Positions 33,156 to 43,500 of a stretch of DNA of 64,000 nucleotides are shown piece after piece. Source of the stretch: Schaalia turicensis ACS-279-V-Col4 (GTDB lineage: Bacteria > Actinomycetota > Actinomycetes > Actinomycetales > Actinomycetaceae); NCBI RefSeq assembly GCF_000296505.1, contig NZ_JH815210.1:1-64000 (forward strand), given 5' to 3'. The translations under genes were made by a program, and so were the position numbers. Positions within the stretch are counted from its first letter, which is position 1; each line of letters opens with the position of its first letter. The notes under the pieces are model-generated. The model worked only from the letters and a program-made list of their open reading frames with translations. It did not search any database and was not told the origin of the DNA.

Positions 33156-35630
33156 ATGGCTAAGAAGGACCTCGTAGAACCACTGCCCGTTGCGGACGAA
33201 GACATCAGTGAAATCAATGTCTCCGAAGAGATGCGAACCTCCTTCTTGGAATACGCCGTCTCTGTCATCTACGCTCGCGCACTCCCAGACGCACGCGATG
33301 GCCTCAAGCCCGTGCAACGACGCATCCTGTTCCAGATGGATCAGATGGGACTTCGCCCCGACAAGGGCCACGTGAAATCCCAGCGTGTTGTCGGCGAGGT
33401 TATGGGCAAGCTTCACCCGCACGGTGACTCGGCAATTTACGAGGCTCTCGTGCGCCTCGCTCAGCCGTTCAACCTGCGTCTTCCCCTAGTCGACGGACAC
33501 GGCAACTTTGGCTCTCTTGATGACGGCCCCGCAGCCGCGCGTTACACCGAAGCCCGCATGGCTCCCTCCGCGTTGGATCTTGTCACCGGTTTGGATGAAG
33601 ACACGGTTGAATTCGTGCCGAACTACGACAACCAGTTCATGCAACCCGAGGTACTCCCAGCGGCATTCCCCCAGCTTCTGGTCAACGGCGCTTCCGGTAT
33701 TGCTGTTGGTATGGCAACGAATATTGCCCCGCACAATCTTGCTGAAACAATCGCAGCGTCCATTCACCTGATTGAGCATCCGGATGCCACCGTCGCCGAC
33801 CTGATGCGTTTCGTGCCCGGGCCTGACCTGCCTGAAGGTGGCGTCATCGTCGGACTCGATGGAATCAAAGACGCCTACGAAACTGGTCGCGGTGCTTTCA
33901 AGACTCGCGCAAAGGTCGGAGTCGAACGCGTCAGCGCACGCAAGATGGGGTTGATCGTCACCGAACTGCCCTACATGGTCGGCCCCGAAAAGGTCATCGA
34001 AAAGATCAAGGAAAACGTTAACGCCGGGCGGCTGAAGGGTATTTCGTCGGTTCAGAACCTGACTGACCGTATCCACGGCCTGCGTTTGGTCATCGAAATC
34101 AAGAACGGTTTCAACCCCGAAGCGGTCCTGCAACAGCTGTACAAGCGCACACCTCTTGAAGATTCCTTCTCGATCAACGCCGTTGCCCTCGTCAATGGTC
34201 AGCCTCGTACCCTCGGTTTGAAAGACATGCTGAGCGTATTCGTCAACCACCGTCTTGACGTGACAACGCGACGCACGAAGTTCCGTCTGGGTAAGGCTCA
34301 GGATCGCCTTCACCTGGTTGAAGGTTTGTTGATCGCAGTCCTCGATATTGATGACGTCATTGCGATTATTCGTTCGTCTTTCGACGTGGAAACCGCTCGC
34401 GAACGACTGAAGATTGCCTTCGACCTGACCGATATTCAGGCGAACTACATTCTGGAGCTCCGCCTGCGTCGCTTGACCAAGTTCTCGCGCATCGAGCTAG
34501 AGAACGAACGCGATGAACTCCACGCAACGATCGCACACCTTGAAGAGATTCTTTCCGATCCGGTGATGTTGCGAGGCCTGGTCATCTCTGAGTTGCGCGA
34601 TGTTGCTCAGCGTCTGGCTACTCCCCGGCGGACTCTGCTGCTGTCGTCTGCCGGAGCCGAATCGGGGAACGAGGCGACGAGTGGCGCCGCCTTGGCTGCT
34701 ACGTTGCCGGCCACATCGAAGTCCGGCAAGGGAATGGACCTGCAGATCCCTGATGACCCGTGCGTCGTTGTGCTGTCATCGAACGGTGGTCTGGCTCGAA
34801 TTGAAGGCGGAGACCCGCTAGAACCGGGGCCTCGTGCCAGCCACGACGGGTGGATAGCACAATTGTCGTCGACCGCACGTTCTCAGATCGCGGTTGTTAC
34901 AGCAGACGGTGTTGCTCACCGCATAGAGGTCGTGGACCTACCCGCGCTCCCCCGCTTCGATACAGGATTGTCGCTGGCCGCAGCCACGCCCGCATCTCTG
35001 CTCTTGCACACGAATTCTCCCGCGATCGGTTTGCTTGATCCCGCATCAGACCAGGTGTATGCGATGGGTACTGTCCACGGCACCGTGAAGCGCTTGAAGC
35101 CGGATGTACTTGCCCGTGACGAATGGGAAGTCATCACACTGGATGACGGTGATCGTCTAGTTGGTTTCGGACCGTGTGCCGACGACTACGATCTTGTCTT
35201 TGTTTCAACCGACGCGCAGCTTCTTCGTACGCCGGCATCGAAGGTACGACCGCAGGGTCGCACCGCCGCTGGTATGGCTGGTATGAAGCTTAACGATGGT
35301 GCCCAAGCACTCGGATTCTGGGCTCTGTCAGTATCATCAGACTCCTTCGTCGTCACCGTCGCAGCAGCTGAAGGAGCACTGCCGGGAACGGGTCAGACGA
35401 CCGCTAAGGTAACTCCGCTGGAACTCTACCCGGTCAAGGGTCGCGGTGGTCAAGGCGTCCGCGCCCAGCGTTTCCTGCGCGGTGAGGATCGCATTGACTT
35501 GGCGTGGGTGGGTGACCGTCGACCTCGAGGCGCCTCAGCTGATGGCTCCCCCGTTGACTTGCCCGACGTTGACGAACGTCGCGATGGGTCAGGTACTCCC
35601 GTGGTTCTTCCAATCACCCTCATCGGCTAA
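33156..35630 (+). CDS. parC: DNA topoisomerase IV subunit A (gyrase A-like)
   Basis: The breakage-rejoining subunit of a type IIA topoisomerase, partner of the B subunit encoded at 38-40 kb. The 824 aa include the winged-helix region [23 protein letters not shown] segment (residues 36-56), the catalytic tyrosine in AARYTEARM (about Tyr130), and a C-terminal beta-pinwheel domain with the GyrA-box-like KGRGGQGVR near residue 775. Distance from gyrAB-type loci and pairing with a separate B gene favour topoisomerase IV over gyrase. I chose ATG 33156. It lacks a Shine-Dalgarno site, but GATAAT lies 7 nt upstream, so the mRNA may be leaderless. Confidence 0.88.
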   Translation: MAKKDLVEPLPVADEDISEINVSEEMRTSFLEYAVSVIYARALPDARDGLKPVQRRILFQMDQMGLRPDKGHVKSQRVVGEVMGKLHPHGDSAIYEALVRLAQPFNLRLPLVDGHGNFGSLDDGPAAARYTEARMAPSALDLVTGLDEDTVEFVPNYDNQFMQPEVLPAAFPQLLVNGASGIAVGMATNIAPHNLAETIAASIHLIEHPDATVADLMRFVPGPDLPEGGVIVGLDGIKDAYETGRGAFKTRAKVGVERVSARKMGLIVTELPYMVGPEKVIEKIKENVNAGRLKGISSVQNLTDRIHGLRLVIEIKNGFNPEAVLQQLYKRTPLEDSFSINAVALVNGQPRTLGLKDMLSVFVNHRLDVTTRRTKFRLGKAQDRLHLVEGLLIAVLDIDDVIAIIRSSFDVETARERLKIAFDLTDIQANYILELRLRRLTKFSRIELENERDELHATIAHLEEILSDPVMLRGLVISELRDVAQRLATPRRTLLLSSAGAESGNEATSGAALAATLPATSKSGKGMDLQIPDDPCVVVLSSNGGLARIEGGDPLEPGPRASHDGWIAQLSSTARSQIAVVTADGVAHRIEVVDLPALPRFDTGLSLAAATPASLLLHTNSPAIGLLDPASDQVYAMGTVHGTVKRLKPDVLARDEWEVITLDDGDRLVGFGPCADDYDLVFVSTDAQLLRTPASKVRPQGRTAAGMAGMKLNDGAQALGFWALSVSSDSFVVTVAAAEGALPGTGQTTAKVTPLELYPVKGRGGQGVRAQRFLRGEDRIDLAWVGDRRPRGASADGSPVDLPDVDERRDGSGTPVVLPITLIG

Positions 35631-35645
35631 GGCGCTACAACGGTT

Positions 35646-35671
35646 CGCGCCGGCGCGAAAGTGCCGGCGCG
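35646..35671. terminator. Bidirectional hairpin between parC and a GNAT gene
   Basis: A 9-bp G+C-only stem (CGCGCCGGC with GCCGGCGCG) and 8-nt loop lie between two convergent genes. No U-tract is present on either side. Its position suggests transcription termination for both. Confidence 0.55.
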
Positions 35672-35677
35672 GCCTCG

Positions 35678-36718
35678 TCACACATCGATCGCGTACAAGC
35701 GCGTCTGACCCACCGTCGCAAAACCCAAATAATCGTAGACGGCAAGCGCTCTGGAATGATTCGCGCTTCCGAGCCCAGCGCCGATACGATCCATCCCATC
35801 GGCTGCCATCGCGCGCATCGACGACGTAATCAGGGCATCGACGACGCGATACGAACGCGCCTCTTCCAAGACACCCATCTGGTCGATATAGCCTTCGCGC
35901 CAACCAAGAGCAACCCAGTCCTGGACGTACTTCGAGGCAAGGAGGAAACCAACCACGCACGGACGGTCACCCCTGCGGTCCACGGCAACGAACGACCACT
36001 GCGGGACGAAAGAAGTACGTCCCATCAGCCACTGTTCACGAGTGAGGGCAGGACTACCCCACTCAATCTCGGAGAGCCGATTCGCGGCGTGACGCGCCGG
36101 TTCATCCCACTCATCCGACCAAGGTTCAATCGTCAAATAACGGCCAAGATCCGGAGTCGGAGGAATCTGGGACAGATCCGCACGAAGTTCATAGTACGAA
36201 CGGGTCCAGTGGAAGCCACGCAACTGAAGCTGCTCTTCCAGCTCATTTTCACCCGCCTCGACAAGCATGGTGATCTGAGCCGGCGCATCCGTCTCCGCTG
36301 TAGCAAGCATCTGACGCGAAACTGCTTCCTGCCATTCAACCAGCGAACTGCCCAAGCCAATGCGACGGAACGACGGGTCAACGCCTCCGTCGCACAGGCA
36401 CTCCACACGACCACTCTGGCGCATTGCAACGCGACCGTAAGCGACCATGCGTCCCTTCGCGATACCACGAGTCGTCATACCGGCCAGCCCACGCCAGCCT
36501 TCAGCCGACAGCATCTCTTCGACTTCGTCGACACTGGTGCGATATGGAGGATTATCCTGCGCTTCCATGCGCGCAATCAGCGTCGCCAATTCATGCAGGC
36601 GATTCATGCTGAGCTCTTCCCAGACAATCCCATGATGGGACGGCGGGAATGGCACGTCGTCGGATGCGCCTGTACGACGAGCCAGCGGGATTTCACCCGT
36701 CAACGCATTGTCAGCCAT
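35678..36718 (-). CDS. Tandem-GNAT acetyltransferase-like protein
   Basis: A 346-aa protein with two GNAT folds. The acetyl-CoA-binding region of the first is GGVDPSFRRIGLGSSLVEW (about 110-130, R-x-x-G-x-G-S type). The second half has YIDQMGVLEEARSYRVVDAL, degenerate in the pyrophosphate loop, and ends with SRALAVYDYLGFATVGQTRL, the typical beta6-beta7 end. Either N-terminal or C-terminal domain may be catalytic; the substrate is unknown. It is a paralogue of the next gene upstream (36802-37821), with the same layout. ATG 36718 has AAAGGA at 5 nt. Confidence 0.75.
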   Translation of the reverse strand: MADNALTGEIPLARRTGASDDVPFPPSHHGIVWEELSMNRLHELATLIARMEAQDNPPYRTSVDEVEEMLSAEGWRGLAGMTTRGIAKGRMVAYGRVAMRQSGRVECLCDGGVDPSFRRIGLGSSLVEWQEAVSRQMLATAETDAPAQITMLVEAGENELEEQLQLRGFHWTRSYYELRADLSQIPPTPDLGRYLTIEPWSDEWDEPARHAANRLSEIEWGSPALTREQWLMGRTSFVPQWSFVAVDRRGDRPCVVGFLLASKYVQDWVALGWREGYIDQMGVLEEARSYRVVDALITSSMRAMAADGMDRIGAGLGSANHSRALAVYDYLGFATVGQTRLYAIDV

Positions 36719-36801
36719 GCGCGTCCTTTCTTGTCAACACCAGATTGTGAGATATTCACGTCCCCGTATTCGCCCACGGGCACGCTAACCCGCAGGACAC
36801 C

Positions 36802-37821
36802 TTATTGGTCAATCGAATAGAAAACCTGCGCGGGCCCGTCAAGGAAACCGAGGTGCTCGTAGATGGCATGGGCATTCGACGTATTCTTCGTATCCACATC
36901 CAATCCGATCCTGGACATTCCCGATTCAGCGGCCGCCGCCACCGCTGCACCAATCAACGCGGTTGAAAGCCCGTGCCCACGATGCGATTGATCAACGGCC
37001 AGAAGTTCCGCGTATGCCTCTGTCTTACCGGTCGCGGCCCACCGTTCAACGGGGCGTCCCACGACGAAACAGCCAGCCAGCTCACCCTGCTCAGATACTG
37101 CTCCGAACGACCAGCGAGGATCCAAATTCGAGGTAGATTCTTCCCACCAGGCCTCGTGCAAGTAGGGCAGGGTGTGCTCAGCGAAAGAACGCAAGTACAG
37201 TGCTTTCGCGCTCCCCATATCAACATCGGACCACGGAATGATCGAATAGCCGTGGCGAGGCTTCCGAGCCTTTTCAGCCCCTAGAAGCTCGCGGTACATC
37301 ACTTGGAACGTAGCCTTCGCGTAGAAGCCCGCCGCAATATACAAACGACGACGATCCGTCATGTGGGCATCAACGACGTTGAAAATTGATGCGGGGACCT
37401 TCGAGTCCGCTCCGAATGTTTCGACCAGCATTTGACGGGCACGGCCATCTTGCCAGTAGAGGAGAGCTCGGCCCAATCCACGTCCACGCCAATGCGGATG
37501 AATGTAGGCGTTGACCTCGGCGGCAGCATGATCTGAGAGCGAAGTGAGGACTCGAACGGCTGCGACTGCGCAAATACGATTGTCTGAATCGATACCGACA
37601 AGCGCATCGATCCAGAAATCTTGCGTGCGACCTTCCACCATGTCGGCGATGTCGGATGCACTCATACGATGATGCATCTCATCAGCAGCCTCAACCTGAC
37701 GAATCACGTCATAAACACCCGGAGCGTCGGAGGCGATCATCGAACGCCACCTCAATCCGATGTGGGTGCCCGGATACGAAACTGAGGCTGGTGGCTTCAA
37801 ACGTTGCGCAAGTCCAGTCAT
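36802..37821 (-). CDS. Tandem-GNAT acetyltransferase-like protein (paralogue)
   Basis: A 339-aa protein with two GNAT folds. The first contains VNAYIHPHWRGRGLGRALLY (Q/R-x-x-G-x-G/A acetyl-CoA loop). The second contains AVDQSHRGHGLSTALIGAAV and ends TSNAHAIYEHLGFLDGPAQV. Unlike its neighbour, both acetyl-CoA loops look intact. The substrate is unknown. The gene lies between the B-subunit topoisomerase gene and the other tandem GNAT, all on the minus strand, with 83 bp to its paralogue. The pair most likely arose by duplication. Confidence 0.77.
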   Translation of the reverse strand: MTGLAQRLKPPASVSYPGTHIGLRWRSMIASDAPGVYDVIRQVEAADEMHHRMSASDIADMVEGRTQDFWIDALVGIDSDNRICAVAAVRVLTSLSDHAAAEVNAYIHPHWRGRGLGRALLYWQDGRARQMLVETFGADSKVPASIFNVVDAHMTDRRRLYIAAGFYAKATFQVMYRELLGAEKARKPRHGYSIIPWSDVDMGSAKALYLRSFAEHTLPYLHEAWWEESTSNLDPRWSFGAVSEQGELAGCFVVGRPVERWAATGKTEAYAELLAVDQSHRGHGLSTALIGAAVAAAAESGMSRIGLDVDTKNTSNAHAIYEHLGFLDGPAQVFYSIDQ

Positions 37822-37956
37822 AGATCCTAGTGTACGTGCGCATCGGGTCTTTGGTCACATACGCGGGAAGGTTCTGCGCTAGGTCTCAGCGGCCAGGTGC
37901 TCAATACACACGGTGCGAAAAGACGAGGCCCAACACGATGGGGCGACAGGGAGTTT

Positions 37957-40059
37957 TCAGGCGTCGATGCGCATGCGGTCGATGCCAGAGGATCCTTCGA
38001 CAATGAAATCCTTACGCGGTCCCACCGTGGAACCCATCAGCAGTTCGAACACATCTTCTGCTTCGCGCAAAGCGTCTTCATCATCAAGGGTGATGCGTCG
38101 CAAGGAACGATGCGCGCGATCCATGGTGGTTTCAGCCAACTGGTCCGCGTCCATCTCACCCAGGCCCTTGTAGCGCTGGATCGGTTCTTTCCATGTCCGC
38201 CCCGCCTTACGCAGTTGAGCAAGCTTCTTGTGGAGTTCATCTTCGGAATACGTGTAAATCAGTTCGCGAGGCTTGCGTCCCTTAGCGCTCACTTCAATGC
38301 GGTGCAACGGTGGAACAGCAGCGTAAATTCGGCCAGCTTCGACCATGGGGCGCATATAGCGGAAGAACAGGGTGAGCAACAACGTGCGAATATGCGCGCC
38401 ATCGACGTCAGCATCGGTCATCAAAATAACCTTGCCGTAGCGGGCGGAATCAAGATCGAAAGTTCGACCTGATCCTGCACCAATGACCTGGATAATGTTC
38501 GCGCATTCCGCGTTCGCCAGCATATCCGCTGTCGATGCCTTTTGGACGTTCAGGATCTTGCCTCGAATCGGGAAGAGCGCCTGATACTGGCTGTTGCGTG
38601 CCGCCTTTGCCGTGCCCAGTGCCGAGTCACCCTCGACGATGAACAGTTCGGTTTCTAAGACATCTTCCATTCGGCAGTCTGCGAGCTTCGCGGGCAGAGA
38701 GGATGTTTCAAGCGCATTCTTCTTACGCGAAATTTCCTTGTGAATACGCGCTGAAACACGCGCTTTCATTTCGCCGACAACCTTTTCCATCAGCGAAGAC
38801 GTCTGCTGTTTGTCGTCGCGCTTTGAGGAATTAAACTTCGCATTCAGCCAGTCGGTGACAACGCGAGACACGACCGTACGGACTTGTGGTGTACCCAGGA
38901 TTTCCTTGGTCTGCCCCTCAAACTGCGGTTCGGGGAAACGGACGGTGACAACGGCAGTCAGACCGGCTTGGACATCATCCTTTTCGGGACGCCCATCTTT
39001 GGTACCCACCTTCAACTTGCGCGCGTTCTTATCAATCTGCGCGCGCAACACCTTCAAGACAGCCTGCTCGAAACCGGCAACGTGTGTGCCACCCTTCGGG
39101 GTCGCAATAATGTTGACGAATGACTGCAGTGAAGTATCGTAGCCAATCCCCCATCGCAAGGCGCAATCCACCTGGCACGTGCGTTCCACTTCGGTCGCAG
39201 CGAGGTGTCCCGTTGACGGATCGAGTGCCTGAACGGTTTCGGTGAAGGTTCCTTCACCTTGAATATGCCACGTGTCAGTCACAGGACCATCGCTGGCCAG
39301 CCAGTTCGTAAAGTCAACGACGCCACCGTCGTAGCGGAATGACTCGTGAAGCTCTTCTTCTGCGCGCTCATCCCAGCAGTTGATGGTCAGGCCGGGAACA
39401 AGGAATGCGGTCTGGCGTGCACGCGCACACAAAGCTTCCCATGAGAATCCTTCGGTTGACGGGAAGATCTGAAAGTCAGCCCAGAAACGCACGCGTGTAC
39501 CGGTGACATTCTTCTTTACCTTGCCAACGGTTTTCAGCTGCGAGGATTCTTCAAACGGAGTGAACGGTGAATTCGGGGTGCGTTGCTTCGAATCGTCGAA
39601 TTCGCCGGGCTCACCGCGACGGAAACACATTTCCCATGTCTTTGAGCCGCGGTCAACCTGCACGTCAAGACGCGCGGACAGCGCGTTCACAACGGACGCA
39701 CCCACGCCGTGCAGACCACCCGATGACGCATAGGAACCGCCACCGAACTTACCACCAGCGTGAAGCTTCGTGTACACGACCTCGACGCCTGACAAACCGA
39801 CACCGGGGACCTCGTCAACCGGAATACCTCGACCGTTGTCAGCCACCGACGCAGAATAGTCAGGGTGCAGGCGCACATTGATCGTGTCGCAGTGACCTTC
39901 AAGAGCCTCGTCAACGGCATTGTCGATAATTTCCCAGAGACAGTGCATCAAACCGCGGTGGTCCGTGGAACCGATGTACATGCCGGGGCGCTTACGAACA
40001 GCTTCCAGTCCTTCAAGGACGCTGAGGTGCCGTGCCGAATAGTCAGATGAAGAAGTCAC
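37957..40059 (-). CDS. parE: DNA topoisomerase IV subunit B (GyrB/ParE family)
   Basis: The ATPase subunit of the type IIA topoisomerase, working with the A subunit at 33-35.6 kb. The 700 aa contain the GHKL ATPase motifs DNAVDEALEGH, DNGRGIPVDE and GGLHGVGASVVNAL, the transducer domain, and the TOPRIM segment with EGDSALG and DADVDGAHIRTLLLTLFFRY. The C-terminal motif GSTVGPRKDFI is retained. It is somewhat longer than typical ParE. ATG 40059 lies opposite a small zinc-protein gene in a 172-bp divergent region. Decatenation of daughter chromosomes is the expected function. Confidence 0.88.
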   Translation of the reverse strand: MTSSSDYSARHLSVLEGLEAVRKRPGMYIGSTDHRGLMHCLWEIIDNAVDEALEGHCDTINVRLHPDYSASVADNGRGIPVDEVPGVGLSGVEVVYTKLHAGGKFGGGSYASSGGLHGVGASVVNALSARLDVQVDRGSKTWEMCFRRGEPGEFDDSKQRTPNSPFTPFEESSQLKTVGKVKKNVTGTRVRFWADFQIFPSTEGFSWEALCARARQTAFLVPGLTINCWDERAEEELHESFRYDGGVVDFTNWLASDGPVTDTWHIQGEGTFTETVQALDPSTGHLAATEVERTCQVDCALRWGIGYDTSLQSFVNIIATPKGGTHVAGFEQAVLKVLRAQIDKNARKLKVGTKDGRPEKDDVQAGLTAVVTVRFPEPQFEGQTKEILGTPQVRTVVSRVVTDWLNAKFNSSKRDDKQQTSSLMEKVVGEMKARVSARIHKEISRKKNALETSSLPAKLADCRMEDVLETELFIVEGDSALGTAKAARNSQYQALFPIRGKILNVQKASTADMLANAECANIIQVIGAGSGRTFDLDSARYGKVILMTDADVDGAHIRTLLLTLFFRYMRPMVEAGRIYAAVPPLHRIEVSAKGRKPRELIYTYSEDELHKKLAQLRKAGRTWKEPIQRYKGLGEMDADQLAETTMDRAHRSLRRITLDDEDALREAEDVFELLMGSTVGPRKDFIVEGSSGIDRMRIDA

Positions 40060-40190
40060 CCGCTTATCTTAAAGAATCATTGAATGAGCGCCATTTCACC
40101 TCGCCGTATTCTTCCAGATGACGCGTGTTCCACTTGCTCGCATGATGAGCACACTCGCGTACGGATTGCGCCGAGGGTGAACAATCGCTT

Positions 40191-40219
40191 TTGAACGCGA
40201 CATTACCGACTCTTTAGTG
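40191..40219 (+). promoter_or_regulatory. Probable promoter of the DUF7455 gene
   Basis: TTGAAC (40191-40196), a 17-bp spacer and TTAGTG (40214-40219) lie 12 nt before the ATG. The -35 is good and the -10 weak. No Shine-Dalgarno sequence follows. Confidence 0.4.
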
Positions 40220-40231
40220 TGTGATTGAAAC

Positions 40232-40453
40232 ATGACAACGCTTTCACTTCAGCCAGAAACCTCAACGGCCCCGGTTCTCAACGCCGCCGACCGTTGCGAC
40301 AAGTGTGGCGCGAAGGCGTGGCTGCGTGCCACGATGCCATCCGGCTTCCAACTGTTCTTCTGCGCCCACCACGCGACGCAAAACCTTGACGCCCTTATGC
40401 TGTCGGGCGCCTCGATCCTCGACGAACGTCACTTCCTGAACAAGGACAACTGA
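40232..40453 (+). CDS. DUF7455-type small zinc-binding protein
   Basis: A 73-aa protein conserved in actinobacteria. DRCDKCGAKAWLRATMPSG and FQLFFCAHHATQNLDAL carry a CxxC...CxxH set that should hold one zinc ion. The N-terminal 20 residues are flexible. The function is unknown. It is commonly found near topoisomerase or sigma factor genes in this phylum. It is divergent from parE and ends before a strong terminator. No Shine-Dalgarno site precedes the ATG. Confidence 0.82.
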   Translation: MTTLSLQPETSTAPVLNAADRCDKCGAKAWLRATMPSGFQLFFCAHHATQNLDALMLSGASILDERHFLNKDN

Positions 40454-40499
40454 TCATCTGCTGTCTCGGTTCTCTTTGACCACGCCACGACTACTGAAT

Positions 40500-40540
40500 A
40501 GACAATGGGTACGCCATCTGGCGTACCCATTGTCTTTGTT
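40500..40540 (+). terminator. Strong intrinsic terminator between DUF7455 gene and smc
   Basis: A 16-17 bp perfect stem (AGACAATGGGTACGCCA with TGGCGTACCCATTGTCT) and minimal loop are followed by TTGTT on the plus strand. Because it lies between convergent genes, it may also stop transcription from smc. Confidence 0.85.
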
Positions 40541-40597
40541 ATCGCGCGGGCAGAAAACATAAAGATGCGGACACGGGTTTCTCAAACTAACACGGCA

Positions 40598-43500
40598 TTA
40601 TGAGCGCGCAAGACGCTGGGAAACAACTCCTGTCACACCATCACGCATCGAGACGCCATAGAGAGCATCGGCGATCTCCATAGTGCGTTTCTGGTGCGTG
40701 ATCACGATCAGCTGAGATTCTTCACGTAGCTCTTTAAAGATTGCCAGAAGACGCGACAAGTTCACGTCGTCGAGTGCGGCTTCAACTTCGTCCATCACGT
40801 AGAACGGAGATGGACGAGCTTTAAAGATCGCGACGAGGAAAGCAATAGCTGCGAGTGAGCGTTCACCACCCGACAGCAAACTCATTCGCTTGACCTTCTT
40901 GCCGGCGGGGCGAGCTTCAATTTCAATGCCCGTGGTCAAAGGCGAATCTGGGTCGGTCAAAATCAGATCACCTGTACCGCCGGGGAACAAAACGTCAAAG
41001 GTGTGCGCGAACTGTTTCTTCGTGTCTTCAAATGCGGAAACGAATGCTTCTTCAACCAGTCGATCCACATCGGTAATGATGCTCATCAGATCGGCTTTTG
41101 ATTCTTTGAGGTCTTTTACCTGTTCCATCAAGAATGCATGACGAGCAGCCAGAGCATCGTGTTCTTCCAAAGCCAGGGGGTTCACGCGCCCCAGGCGCAC
41201 CAGCTCGTTTGAAGCTTTCTCAAAAGCCTTTTCTTGTTCGCTTCGAACAAAAGGCTGGCCTTCTTCGCTGACTTCTTCATCCGGGTCCGATGGGAAAACG
41301 GGTACCAGGGTATGGGGTCCGTATTCTTCAATCAAAGTGTCAGCATCGAGCGCAAGCTCTTCCATTGCTCGACGCTCAACATCACTCGCTTGCAATTCCA
41401 GTTGAGTGCGCGCAATTTCGTCACGTTGAACCTCGCCAGTAACGTCGGCTAGGCGCTTCATTTCTTCATCCACGGCCAAGCGCAGGGCACCAACGCGCTC
41501 ATTTTCCTGCCGAGTTTCTTCAGCAACCGCCGTCTGGCGGGCCGAGGCGATAGCAAGTAGCTGGGCAGCCTCGTTCACTGCCTGACGCGCGTCGGCCTCA
41601 ATCTCCGTTGCAGCACGCAACGCAACCTGGCGTTGAGCTTCGCGCTTCGCATAACGGCCACGCTCTTCGCGCTCTTTTGCTGCTGCCTGGCGAAGGTTTC
41701 GGGCACGCGCGCCAGCCTGCCTGGATTGTTCTTCTAATGCTCGCAATGCCAGGCGCGCTGAGGTTTCCGCTTCACGGGCTTCTTTCGCCGTTCTGGCAGC
41801 ACCCTCAGCTTTATCGCGCGCTGCGTCGACGTCTTCAGAGGGACTCTCCGACAGTGTTTCGACTTTCGATCGCGCTTCTTCAACGCGTTCTTTAGCCCAT
41901 TCGACATGATCCTCGGCACGTTTGAGCGCTTCTCGTCCACGGCCTACCTCAGCTTCACTGGCTGCGAGCGCGGACTGGAGTCGTGCAGTCTTTTGAGCGC
42001 GTTCAGCCTGCAGGGCGTCGTGGGCACGCAGAGCTTTCAGGGCTTCGTTCGCTCCGCGTATTGCCAGGTCCAGCGCAGTATTCGCTGCCGTGAGTTCATC
42101 AGAGAGGGCATCGCACGTGTGTTGTGCTGCCTCGGCCTTCGTAGCGGCTGCTTCGTGTTGGGCTTTGATGGCAAGTAATGAGTCGGCTGTCTGTCCGGCT
42201 GCTATAACACCTGAACGAGTCACCATTGTTCCGCTCAATGTAACGGCAACGTCCACTGTGTCGATCGCAATGCCACGTTGGGCAGCATCAAGATCGTTGG
42301 CAACTACTGCGCCACAAAGCAAGGCTGAAACGCTCGCTGCGACTTTCGGGTCTGGTGTCACGCACTCTCGCGCCCACGTCAGGCCCTCGGGTAGTTTCTG
42401 CTTGGCAGGCGCGACCTCGTCCCCATTCGCGATCATCATCCGTAACTGGCCACTATTGGACTCCTGGGCGTCGCGCGCTTGAGTGAGCGCAGAATCCAGG
42501 GAATCCATGACGACGGCGTCCGCAAATGGGCCAAGTAGCGTCGCGATCGCGTTCTCGGTTCCTTGGCGGGCGTTCACGAAATCCTGGACGGCACCCAGCA
42601 CGTGGTCACGATCGAGCAGGTGAGCCGTGTCATCGTCACGCGCAAGAAGCTGGGTCAGGGCATCACGACGCGCTTCCCAGTGAGCACGATCGGCGCGAGC
42701 TTCGCGTTCAGCGGCAAGGAGGGCATCAACTTTTGCTCGTGCCTGATCACGATGGATGCCCGCCTGCGCATGCGCGCGACTCACATCGAAATCGCCACCC
42801 GATTCTTCGGGCGCGTCCTCAACGGCTTTCTTCGCTTCTTCAGCTCGCGCGAGTGCAGCTTCGAGCGCGCTACGAGCACGACCGGCTTCTGCTTCACCGG
42901 CTTCCAATCGGGCGTGAGCACTCCCAACATCACCCGTCAGGCGCGCCACTTTCTCACGATGGTCAGCGACGAGTGCGTTGACCCTGGCGAGTTCTTTGGC
43001 TGCGCGTTGATCTTCGTCTTCCGCTTGTTCCTTGGCGCGTACGAGGCTACTCAATTCACGTTGGGCTTGCTGAACACGCTGGAGAAGGTCCCCGTCCTCA
43101 TTCGAAGCAGCTAATGCCCTCTGGTCCAAGACATCCGGGTCTTCACCCGTCGGTGTAGCTTCGGGGCGCGAATACTGTTTGACGCGCTCGGCAGAGATTG
43201 CGAGCGTCGTCTTCGCACGCTCATGGACGCTGGTCGCTTCCTGCCAGACTCGCGTCACGTCATTCGCATTGCGAGCGCGAGCTTCTTGATTGCGTTCGCT
43301 TTCCTCAATTGATGCCCGCAGATCCGCAATCTTGGTTTCATGCGCACGCTTCAGCTCTTCGAGACGGGTATCAATATGCGACTGACGTTCAAGCTTCTCG
43401 CGCACGTTCACAAGATCGTCGGCGAGCAAGCGAGCTTTCGCGTCTCGCACTCGTACTTGGATCAACGAGGCCTTGCGCGCCTGCTTCGCTTGGCGCGCAA

